DNA of 37,912 bases from assembly GCA_017475035.1 (NCBI GenBank), contig JAFVGK010000127.1, positions 1 to 37,912 of the forward strand, written 5' to 3'. Made by a program: the position numbers and the translations under genes. Below the pieces are notes generated by a model. It did no database searches, had not been told where the DNA came from, and saw nothing but the letters and a program-made list of their open reading frames with translations. Below are positions 30,184 to 37,796 of this stretch, piece by piece; the stretch's first letter is position 1; every line of letters begins with the position of its first letter. The DNA comes from Blautia sp. (GTDB taxonomy: Bacteria; Bacillota; Clostridia; Lachnospirales; Lachnospiraceae).

Positions 30184-30260
30184 GAGACAAAAGGTCATGC
30201 AAACGAAACCCAATCATTTTTGCATGAGACAGGGCGTATGAATCAGGCTTTTGTCGATTT
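30184..30260 (+). repeat. Repeat R1, short copy 5
   Basis: It starts AGACAAAAGGTCATGC and ends GAATCAGGCTTTTGTCGAT. The inner hairpin TCATGCAAA/TTTGCATGA is present with a loop of about 14 bases. It lies between the divergent TIR and J-domain genes. The remainder of 30065-30474 is AT-rich and holds no gene; the TIR and J-domain promoters must be there but are not sharply defined. Confidence 0.7.
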
Positions 30261-30474
30261 AAACAGTATATATCATAAACAAAATCGGTACAAGGCTTTA
30301 AACAGGTTTTCCTTTTGTAGGGATGAGGTCGGTTAATCTTTGCACATTTGTGTTCCCGGTGAAAATACAGACTGTCCGGCAGCCGATTCTTTGAACAGAA
30401 AAAGTATGATGCGATAACATTTTGTGATATACTGAAAGGGAAAGATCGAAATCTCACTATAGGAGTAATCACCG

Positions 30475-31530
30475 ATGGACATTAGTCTGATTCCCTCCCA
30501 ATCTGAATATGAGAGTCTCCTGGCGGAGATAAAGCAGCTGCAGGCGCGTGTAATCGAGCTGACCGCATTTCGGGACGATCTGGTTTATCACGTGTGCCCA
30601 TCGCTGCGGGCTTTATATGAAGACAAAATAGCTTCTCTGGAGCGGGAGCTGCTGGCGGCACAGATGTACCTGCGGGAAAAGCAGAGGATTCTGGAGTTTC
30701 TGCAGGCAGAATTGAACCGCCGGAAAAATCCCACTTTTGAGCAGGCGGAAAAACAGGCCAGGGAAGAGCGGGAAAAATATGAGGAAGATCTGAAAAAGAA
30801 GGCTGAGGAAGCAAAAAAATTCCGGGATTACTGGAAGAACAAGTCAAAATGGTCAGAGCATGATAAGACTGAAAAAACCAGTCAGTCACAAAAGACAGGC
30901 TCTTCTGAGAAAAGAAGGGCAGATGATGCATCAGGCTCAGAAAACGACGGTGAAAATCAGAAGACTTCCCGAAAAGAAGATCGTGATCAGGAAAGGCATC
31001 ATGGCTCTGAAAATCAGGGAAAGACAGGTTTTGATGAGTCCGGCTGGGGGCAGAATTCAGATGCCGCTGCTAAGCAGACCCAGACACCGGCCGCAGAGCT
31101 GAAGTCATTATATCGGAAAATAGTAAAAAGACTTCATCCGGATGTCCATCCGGATCCGACACCACGTGAAAAAGAGTTGCTGAACCAGGCTCATGAGGCT
31201 TACAAAATCGGCGATCTGGAAAAGACGCGCAGAATCTGGGAGGAGATTGTCGGCATGGATCCGCCGGAAGACCGCTTTGAGGATTCGGAGGAGGGACGGA
31301 AGCAACTTCGGGACCTTCTGAAGACACTTCAGCTGAGGTGCTCTTCACTGGAAGATGAGATTCTGAGGATCCGGTCGGAGTATCCATACACCATGAAATC
31401 GTTCCTGGATGATGAAAACGCGGTTGAAGAACGCCGGCGTGAGTTGAAAAAGCAGATTGAGGATGTCCGTGAGATGGACAGACAGATGACAGAATATATT
31501 GAAAGACTGAAAAAGAAGATCGGAAACTGA
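30475..31530 (+). CDS. J-domain-like protein with flanking coiled coils
   Basis: A 351-residue soluble protein. Residues ~10-130 are strongly coiled-coil (LLAEIKQLQARVIELTAF, then EQAEKQAREEREKYEEDLKK). Residues ~130-205 are a low-complexity Ser/Lys/Glu/Asp linker. Residues ~208-262 are a DnaJ-like domain with the HPD tripeptide in YRKIVKRLHPDVHPD and the following helix NQAHEAYKIGDLEKTRRIW. Residues ~270-351 are coiled-coil again. J-domains stimulate DnaK ATPase, and the coiled coils would pick the client. It is divergent from the TIR gene and ends at the TGA that also begins L copy C1. Confidence 0.7.
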   Translation: MDISLIPSQSEYESLLAEIKQLQARVIELTAFRDDLVYHVCPSLRALYEDKIASLERELLAAQMYLREKQRILEFLQAELNRRKNPTFEQAEKQAREEREKYEEDLKKKAEEAKKFRDYWKNKSKWSEHDKTEKTSQSQKTGSSEKRRADDASGSENDGENQKTSRKEDRDQERHHGSENQGKTGFDESGWGQNSDAAAKQTQTPAAELKSLYRKIVKRLHPDVHPDPTPREKELLNQAHEAYKIGDLEKTRRIWEEIVGMDPPEDRFEDSEEGRKQLRDLLKTLQLRCSSLEDEILRIRSEYPYTMKSFLDDENAVEERRRELKKQIEDVREMDRQMTEYIERLKKKIGN

Positions 31531-31617
31531 TTTGCTGCTGCGGCAGCCTGACTGCCGCAGCAGCATAATCGTCATCCGAAGAAATTGAATCAACGGACAA
31601 AAATGCGTTTTGAGAGG
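31520..31617 (+). repeat. Dispersed leader element L, copy C1 (first of a tandem pair)
   Basis: The left edge GGAAACTGATTTG overlaps the J-domain gene's stop codon. The first hairpin is a perfect 14-bp stem TGCTGCTGCGGCAG/CTGCCGCAGCAGCA, different in sequence from the stem of copy A at the same place. Then TCGTCATCCGAAGAAATTG, TCAACGGACAAAAATGCG and TTTTGAGAGGAG. The 3' GAGGAGA is shared as the 5' edge of C2. Confidence 0.8.
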
Positions 31618-31718
31618 AGACATATTTTGCCCACGGCTGCGTTTTTTGCAGGCGTGGCTGCAAAATAGTCATCCGTGATCATTGAGTCAACATACAAAAC
31701 TTCGTTATGAGAGGAGGA
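31614..31718 (+). repeat. Dispersed leader element L, copy C2 (second of a tandem pair)
   Basis: Close in sequence to copy B (1905-2008): GGAGACATATTTTGCC, hairpin CCACG-CTGC/GCAG-CGTGG inside ATTTTGC/GCAAAAT, AGTCATCCGTGATCATTG, TCAACATACAAAACTTCG, and GAGAGGAGG. Compared with copy B the stem has CG where B has mismatched AT, so C2 is the better-paired form. It ends in a Shine-Dalgarno site ahead of a GTG-started 31-codon frame. Confidence 0.8.
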
Positions 31719-31725
31719 AAGCAGG

Positions 31726-31821
31726 GTGTCTGATCAGGATCCGGACAGGAATCATACCTTAAGCCACAAATCCTCGCGATTTCATCATCATTATCAGGCA
31801 AATTGGATTCTTCCTTTTTGA
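31726..31821 (+). CDS. Tiny ORF behind the tandem L elements (31 codons)
   Basis: GTG start seven bases or so after GAGGAGGAAAG; it encodes a basic, His-rich peptide beginning MSDQDPDRNHTLSHKSS and ending WILPF. It has no signal peptide or known family. Either it is a real small protein, or it is the stump of a lost gene that kept its leader and ribosome site. The very good ribosome site is the only positive evidence. Confidence 0.3.
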   Translation: MSDQDPDRNHTLSHKSSRFHHHYQANWILPF

Positions 31822-31853
31822 TATAAAAAGACAGTCTTAAGAAATAATCGAAT

Positions 31854-31899
31854 CACAAAAAAAGCGTCTGGATCAGGTGTTTCCTCCTCCGGACGCTTA
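31854..31899 (-). terminator. Orphan minus-strand terminator
   Basis: On the minus strand AAGCGTCCGG pairs with CCAGACGCTT (one G-T) and is followed by eight T. No minus-strand gene lies upstream before the plus-strand gene at 32297, so the transcript it ends is unknown. The stretch 31900-32296 includes another hairpin, GCCTGTATGACCGGACAGGC (31979-31998), but no credible gene. Confidence 0.6.
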
Positions 31900-32296
31900 G
31901 CCGCGAAGACCATCCATGACGGTGCGTGTGTCCACAGTTATTTGCGGACGATCAGCCTGATTTGTGCAGAGGCGGCGCTGCCTGTATGACCGGACAGGCA
32001 CCGGTTTCCTGTTATTCCGAGCAGGATGCGGTATCTGTATAATGAAAATGATTTTCCAAAATAGATACAATCATGAAAACCGCTGCAGTGCTGCGCCTTG
32101 GTCTAAGGCAATTCCCTTTTCTCTGGCACAACTGCATTGCAGAGAAGTGAATAAAACAGCCGGGCAGTAATTTCGTAAAAATTACCAAAATATATTGCAT
32201 CATTCCCCTGAAATATGATAAACTCTTGCTATCAGTCTACAACGAAACTCTTCTTGTGACTTATTTAAGAAAAAACAGACAAAGGGGGAATTTCAT

Positions 32297-34351
32297 ATGG
32301 CTAAAAATATTACTCGACTTGATTTCCTGAAGGGCACAGCAGCAGGAGCAGCGACGATTGCGGCAGCCTCTTTCTTGGGTGCCGGCTCTGTACTGGCTGA
32401 AGAAAAGGCAGGAACTTATATTCCGGGAACCTATACCGCTGCGGCCCAGGGCCTGCAGAGTGAAGTAACCGTCACCATGACCTTTGACGAGACCAGTATC
32501 CTGGATGCGGTCGTTGATGTCAGCGGGGAGACAGAGGGTATCGGCGCAGCTATCGGAGAAGAGATTGCCTCTATGCTTGTTGAAGCTCAGAGTGCGGAAA
32601 TTGATGCCATCGCCGGGGCTACCGTTACATCCAATGCCGTAAAGGAAGCTGCTGCTGCCTGCATCGCCCAGGCTGCCGGAGCACAGGCACCCGCCGCGGC
32701 AGAAGAACAGACAGCAGAAGCCTCTGCCGAGGAAGACTGGCTGGGTGAGGAACCGCAGATTGACCAGATCGATCAGACACTGGACTTTGACGTCGTCATC
32801 GTAGGCGCCGGTCTTTCAGGCGTTGCAGCAGCACGTGCAGCTGCCGAGGAAGGAGCAAAAGTCGCAATCGTGGAGAAATCCGCAAGCTTCAACTGTCGGT
32901 CCGGTGAATTCGCTCTGCTCAACGGTACCCTCAACAAGCGCTGGGGCCGGGAAGGCATCGTCGATACAGACGTCGTTGTGAACCGCCTGATGCGTGAGTG
33001 CACCTATCGTAATAAGCGTTCCATCCTGAAAAAATGGGCAGATCATGCACATGAAGTCATGGATTGGTGGCTGGAAGCCTATCCGGATCTGACGATCTGC
33101 GATAGCACGAGAGAAGTCGTTACCCAGGAGCAGTTTGACAAAGGTATTCTGGTTCCCCTTTCCTGGCCGCTTCCGGAAGCTTATGACTACACAAAAGAAG
33201 AATTCCCGACCTTCCCCACCTCTATGGAATTCCGTTCCAGCAGGCCGGATCAGCAAGGCTTCATGGTTGAGGCAAACCTCAATGCTGCCTTGGAAAAGGG
33301 TGCGGAAACCTTCTTCGGCTGCTTTGGAACCAAGCTTTTGAAAGACGACGATGGCCGTGTTACCGGCGTCATCATCCGCGACGCCAATAATGGAAATTCC
33401 TATATTCAGCTGAATGCTTCCAAGGGTGTTATCCTTGCGACTGGTGACAATAGCGGTGACGAGCGTATCATGAAGCATTTTGCCCCGGAGATCGTAGAAA
33501 AGAAGATCGGCAACATGGGCGCTATGGGTATGTTGGGCGTAGACGTGGAAGGCAAGCCCATCAGCACCGGCGACGGTCTGCGCATGGGCGCCTGGGCAGG
33601 CGCCAAGGTGCAGGATTTCCATGCTCCGATGACCCATCATATGGGAGCCGGCATGGGCGTGACACCATTCCTGCAGATCAATAAGCACGGCGAGCGTTTC
33701 ATGAATGAATGCATTCCGGGACAGCAGCTGGAAAATCAGATCGAACTGCAGCCGGAGCAGAAGAGCTTCCAGATCTTTGACAGCAACTGGCCGGAGCAGA
33801 TCCCCTTTATGCCGCCGAATCATGGGGCACTTGCTTATATTATCCCGGAAGACGAGGATGAATCAAACCCGAACTTTACGGATCGGCAGTATACCAAGGT
33901 CTCGGCAAAGGAAGGCGCGTATGCCGCAAAGGGTGACACCATCGAGGAGCTTCTTCAGAATCTTGGCTTTGAGGGTGAATATCTGGAGAAAGCCCTGGCT
34001 TCCGTGGAACGTTATAACGAGCTTGCCAGGAATGGATATGATGAGGATTTCGGCAAGCCGGCATCCAGGATGTTTGCCCTGGAAAACGGCCCATTCTATG
34101 CCTGCGAGTGGTCCCCGACGATCATGCTGGTCTGCGTAGGCGGACTGGAAAGTGATGAGAACTGCCATACCTTTACAGCCGGTACTCCGGATATGCCTAC
34201 CCGTGATCTCATCAAAGGCCTTTATGTCTGCGGCAATGTCCAGGGAAGCCGCTACGCTGTAGAATACCCAATCTGCCTGCGCGGCATCAGCCATTCCCTG
34301 TGCGTTTATTATGGCTATATAGCAGGTAAGAATGCTGTTTTAGAGAACTGA
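32297..34351 (+). CDS. Exported FMN-binding/FAD flavoprotein reductase, second paralogue
   Basis: A 684-residue precursor. Residues 1-34 are an export signal; ITRLDFLKGTAAG looks like a twin-arginine motif (SRRDFLK) with only one arginine kept, so Tat or Sec is unclear. Residues ~40-125 are an FMN-binding domain with AGATVTS (106-112), the ApbE flavinylation motif. Residues ~163-684 are a fumarate-reductase-type flavoprotein: FAD site VVIVGAGLSGVAAARAA (166-182), VVIV-EKSASFNCRSGEFAL near 190, and a C-terminus reading CGNVQGSRYAVEYPICLRG rather than the GVHGANRLGG ending of the paralogue at 11638. The substrate is therefore probably different from fumarate. GGGGGA lies nine bases upstream. 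Confidence 0.85.
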   Translation: MAKNITRLDFLKGTAAGAATIAAASFLGAGSVLAEEKAGTYIPGTYTAAAQGLQSEVTVTMTFDETSILDAVVDVSGETEGIGAAIGEEIASMLVEAQSAEIDAIAGATVTSNAVKEAAAACIAQAAGAQAPAAAEEQTAEASAEEDWLGEEPQIDQIDQTLDFDVVIVGAGLSGVAAARAAAEEGAKVAIVEKSASFNCRSGEFALLNGTLNKRWGREGIVDTDVVVNRLMRECTYRNKRSILKKWADHAHEVMDWWLEAYPDLTICDSTREVVTQEQFDKGILVPLSWPLPEAYDYTKEEFPTFPTSMEFRSSRPDQQGFMVEANLNAALEKGAETFFGCFGTKLLKDDDGRVTGVIIRDANNGNSYIQLNASKGVILATGDNSGDERIMKHFAPEIVEKKIGNMGAMGMLGVDVEGKPISTGDGLRMGAWAGAKVQDFHAPMTHHMGAGMGVTPFLQINKHGERFMNECIPGQQLENQIELQPEQKSFQIFDSNWPEQIPFMPPNHGALAYIIPEDEDESNPNFTDRQYTKVSAKEGAYAAKGDTIEELLQNLGFEGEYLEKALASVERYNELARNGYDEDFGKPASRMFALENGPFYACEWSPTIMLVCVGGLESDENCHTFTAGTPDMPTRDLIKGLYVCGNVQGSRYAVEYPICLRGISHSLCVYYGYIAGKNAVLEN

Positions 34352-34407
34352 GAACAGGACAATAGTCTGATTCAGGAGTGAAGCATCTATTCATAGTATA
34401 ATCAAAA

Positions 34408-34443
34408 GAAGGGCATCAAACAGTTATCTGTTGATGCCCTTTA
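34408..34443. terminator. Bidirectional terminator between convergent genes
   Basis: AGGGCATCAA pairs with TTGATGCCCT around ACAGTTATCTG, flanked by an A-run on the left and TTT on the right. It serves the flavoprotein gene and the Sel1 gene from the two sides. Confidence 0.85.
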
Positions 34444-34457
34444 AATACTTTTCCTGC

Positions 34458-35627
34458 TCATTCCGCAGCGATCCGGCTCAGAATTTCAAGGTTGTGCTGA
34501 GCGTATGTATTCCCTTGTTCTGCAGCTTTCCGATACCATTTTATTGCTTCGGTATAATCCTGATCGATTTCATATCCATAATAATACATGTCTCCAAGGC
34601 TGTTCTGAGCCGATACATTCCCCTGCTCTGCGGCTTTGATGTACCACCTGACAGCTTCTGAATAATCCTTTTCAACTCCATATCCGTATCGATACATAAA
34701 TCCAAGACTATACTGACCACCGGCAAGCCCTTCCTCTGCAGCTTCCCGGTACCATTTTACAGCTTCTGAATAGTCTTTATCGACGCCATATCCGTTCTGA
34801 TACATAAAACCAAGATGATACTGAGCTGATACATTTCCCTGCTTAGCAGCTTTTTTGAACCACTTTACAGCTTCAGAGTAATCTTTATCGACGCCATATC
34901 CGTTCAGATACATCCATCCTATATTGTCATATGCTGAAGTCAGTTCCATTTTTGCAGCGAGCAAATACCATTCTAATGCTTTTTCAAAGTCTTTTTTTGT
35001 ATAAAAAGTATCACCCTTCTCGTATGCATACTGACCTAGTTGATCTGATTCGGCGGAGCGACTGAATTGATCTGAATCTTCCACTGTTGGGAGCAGAGTC
35101 AGATCCTTAAAATATGAAACGTTTTTTCTCTTTCCGGCCTCCTTGATCTTTTCCTTGTCTCCTTCACGCGAATACATAAACACAAGGGTATGCGCAAAAT
35201 CTGTCAGAGCATACACAGATGCAGAGATAACCTGATCAGATGACATGGAATACCAGATATTCGTTCTTATCCCCGCCCAGGTATCAAAACTTTTCAATGA
35301 TTCCGGAAGGATATCCAAAATATCCTCTTCACTGAAGCGGACTCCAAAATAGTCCTCAGCTTTCTTTATAGAATACTCCTGGAGATCATCAATCATCTGA
35401 TCTTCCGCAGCGAGAATGGCGAAGGTATAATTAATTCCGTCTTCGGTTTGAAATAAAGCAGGATAGCCTGTATCCATAATTTCCATAGAATAATCATCCG
35501 GATTGCAGATGCATTCGAAGCAATTTCCATGAACCAGTATTCCTTCATCAATCAGCTCCATCTCAGCTGAATTTACCGGTATGGTTAAAGAAAGCAGCAA
35601 CATGAGAATAAGGATATGCTTTTTCAT
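34458..35627 (-). CDS. Secreted Sel1-repeat protein
   Basis: A 389-residue precursor. Residues 1-20 are a signal peptide (LMLLLSLTIPVNSAE). Residues ~20-180 are a domain I do not recognise, with an acidic loop set. Residues ~195-389 are about five Sel1-like repeats (SLR), 36 residues each, such as YLNGYGVDKDYSEAVKWFKK, then NGYGVDKDYSEAVKWYREAA, RYGYGVEKDYSEAVRWYIKA, YYGYEIDQDYTEAIKWYRKA. Such solenoids bind proteins. The repeats are very alike, suggesting recent expansion. The start at 35627 has GGAGG five bases upstream; a GTG four codons earlier overlaps that site. Confidence 0.85.
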   Translation of the reverse strand: MKKHILILMLLLSLTIPVNSAEMELIDEGILVHGNCFECICNPDDYSMEIMDTGYPALFQTEDGINYTFAILAAEDQMIDDLQEYSIKKAEDYFGVRFSEEDILDILPESLKSFDTWAGIRTNIWYSMSSDQVISASVYALTDFAHTLVFMYSREGDKEKIKEAGKRKNVSYFKDLTLLPTVEDSDQFSRSAESDQLGQYAYEKGDTFYTKKDFEKALEWYLLAAKMELTSAYDNIGWMYLNGYGVDKDYSEAVKWFKKAAKQGNVSAQYHLGFMYQNGYGVDKDYSEAVKWYREAAEEGLAGGQYSLGFMYRYGYGVEKDYSEAVRWYIKAAEQGNVSAQNSLGDMYYYGYEIDQDYTEAIKWYRKAAEQGNTYAQHNLEILSRIAAE

Positions 35628-35849
35628 ATTTACCTCCACACGAATTTCTGGCTGAGGATAGGATAATCTGTCTGTTCATAGTATACAATCAGTTCAGAGT
35701 AATTGTAAATCATTTATTATTTTTGTTTGGGATAAAAGAAGACCAGGAAACGTCCTAAGGAAGATACCGTTTGTCGGTGACGGGCGGCTAGGAGGATGGC
35801 TGATGAAAAAACGAGCCCGCGGCTTGCAGCGAAAATGAAATCATATCAT

Positions 35850-35889
35850 CAGAAAAACAAACGGGAGGTTTCTATAGAAACCTCCCGCT
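35850..35889 (-). terminator. Terminator of the AAA/nuclease gene
   Basis: On the minus strand CGGGAGGTTTCTA pairs with TAGAAACCTCCCG, perfect 13-bp arms with no spacer, followed by TTTGTTTTTC. It begins about 10 bases after the stop. 35640-35849 holds no gene. Confidence 0.88.
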
Positions 35890-35898
35890 GACGTAGAT

Positions 35899-37695
35899 TT
35901 AAGAAACAATCAGCACTTTTTTTCCGCGAAAGCCAAAGCCATACTTTCGAATATCTTCTCTTGCAAATCCTTTTTTGATTAAGTCAAGGTCATATTCCAT
36001 ATCCTCAATTTGTTTTCTTGCTCTAACAGCCGTATCCAAGAGCGATCGATCTCCTTTTCTTTTGTCAAATACCTTAAATTCGATCAAATAGGCTTCTCTG
36101 AATTGACTGCGGTCAATCGGTTCCAGACAAAGGTCATACCTTCCTTCGCCGCTTTCACGATTAGAAGTCATGGTATAAAACTCGGAGAGACAGAAAAGCA
36201 GACCCGTTATCAGTCCATGAAAATAATTCTCAGGCTGAACACTCCCTCGTGAAGGTTTCACTCCACTGTCGAAACTGGAAACAGCCAGCAATACAACCTC
36301 TGTCATTTGCTTGTTCATCTCAGGTAAATCATTGAGAAGCAAAGCCTGAGCAAATGAATGCATATAATCCACTGTTCCTCTTCGAAACCATCTGCGGGCC
36401 ATCTGAAGAAAGCTGAGCCTGGTTTCATGATTTGTGAGGCTGATTCTAAACACTTTAATCCCGTCATTAAAAAAGAGGAAAGCTCCTTTCTGCCCTGTAA
36501 ATTCGTGACTGGAAATGTCTAATGCCTGTCCGATCGGCTTTACATAGCCTGCCGCAACCATAAGGCTCCAGATCGCAGCGTCATCGTTATCCAGGTCTGA
36601 GAAAATTAATGCATCCAAGAGCTTAACCGTCGTTTCTTCCCCACATATAAGCTTTTGCATTGCCTCATGTAAGGATGGATCTCCTCTTCGTACGACCAGA
36701 TCTACAAGTCCGGTTCCTCCGGATTGTGCCCAGTAATCTTCTGGCTGGTACATTCTTCTCGCAAGAAAGCTGACCACCGACCAGGGATTATAGATTCCGG
36801 TTTCTTTCCCAATAGAAAAACCATCATACCAGAAGCGAAGCTCTTCTTTCTTATCCTGAATCTGGTACTCTTCTAAGATGTCATCCATTTCTTTTCCTGT
36901 GAAACCGAAAACATCGTCATATCCTCCGGAAATCATGGAACACACGGAAAAATTGTTCATTTCCGAGAAGAGAGATTCTTTTGCGATACGTGTAATACCT
37001 GTAAGAATCGCTCTTCCCATATATCGGTTGTTCTTTAAAGACACAGAAAAAAGCTCCCTGATCAGCCAAAGTGCATCATCGTAGTAATGATGAAGATATG
37101 CTGCCTGCAGAGGTGTGTCGTATTCATCAAAGAGGATCAGAACTTTCTTTTTGTGATATTTGAATAACCACTCAGATAGCCAGGCATAACCATTAATGAT
37201 TCTTTGCACATAAGCCAGATACTCACCTTCATCGGTATCGGAATCCGGCAGCTTTTGATTCTTTTCGCACAGGCGCTTATACAATTTCTGTTCCGATACG
37301 GAAAGTGTCCCGCTCTTGATCAGATAAGAAAACTGATCATAAATCCTTGCCGCTTCTTCCGTAAGAGTAACCAGAAGCTCCTTATAAGTCCTTGGCTTAA
37401 CCGAAGCGAAAGAGATGCTTATTGTAGGAATTGTTCCCTGCAGCTTCATCATCTCTTCATCCTGGCTGATGGCTAATCCTTTGAATAGTTCTCTTCTTTC
37501 TGCGTACGCAGTCGAAAAAAAACAATTCATCATATCCATGGTCAAGGTCTTGCCAAATCTTCTGGGTCTCGCAATCAATGTGATGTCATCCTGTTTTTGA
37601 TACCATTCCCGGATGAATTCTGTTTTATCCACATAAAACAGATGATTTGCCCGGATCTTTTCAAATTCCTGTATCCCAATCGCAACTGTACGCAT
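35899..37695 (-). CDS. AAA-ATPase-like protein with C-terminal PD-(D/E)XK nuclease domain (DUF1703 type)
   Basis: A 598-residue protein of a family that is common in gut Clostridia and Bacteroidetes. Residues ~1-230 are an AAA-ATPase-like domain: GIQEFEKIRANHLFYVDKTE at the start, Walker A ARPRRFGKT (42-50) and Walker B LILFDEYD (186-193). The middle (~280-450) is helical. The C-terminal ~100 residues are a DUF1703 PD-(D/E)XK-like unit, with YDLCLEPID supplying the Asp and AYLIEFKVFD the E-x-K. The function is not established; multi-copy genes of this kind are often found near mobile DNA. The start at 37695 is chosen because AGGAG lies five bases upstream; upstream in-frame codons run out of frame through tnpB. 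Confidence 0.85.
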   Translation of the reverse strand: MRTVAIGIQEFEKIRANHLFYVDKTEFIREWYQKQDDITLIARPRRFGKTLTMDMMNCFFSTAYAERRELFKGLAISQDEEMMKLQGTIPTISISFASVKPRTYKELLVTLTEEAARIYDQFSYLIKSGTLSVSEQKLYKRLCEKNQKLPDSDTDEGEYLAYVQRIINGYAWLSEWLFKYHKKKVLILFDEYDTPLQAAYLHHYYDDALWLIRELFSVSLKNNRYMGRAILTGITRIAKESLFSEMNNFSVCSMISGGYDDVFGFTGKEMDDILEEYQIQDKKEELRFWYDGFSIGKETGIYNPWSVVSFLARRMYQPEDYWAQSGGTGLVDLVVRRGDPSLHEAMQKLICGEETTVKLLDALIFSDLDNDDAAIWSLMVAAGYVKPIGQALDISSHEFTGQKGAFLFFNDGIKVFRISLTNHETRLSFLQMARRWFRRGTVDYMHSFAQALLLNDLPEMNKQMTEVVLLAVSSFDSGVKPSRGSVQPENYFHGLITGLLFCLSEFYTMTSNRESGEGRYDLCLEPIDRSQFREAYLIEFKVFDKRKGDRSLLDTAVRARKQIEDMEYDLDLIKKGFAREDIRKYGFGFRGKKVLIVS

Positions 37696-37796
37696 ACGAA
37701 CTCCTATTATAACCATTACGTTATGAAAAATGATAAATACAATAAATATTATTAAATTATTTATGTAAATAACTTTTCTCTGTTGTTCAATATGGC

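Noticed and set aside
32816-33823. Minus-strand open frame of 335 codons opposite the second flavoprotein
   Set aside because: A shadow of a high-GC third-position pattern; the plus-strand frame has the flavoprotein motifs.
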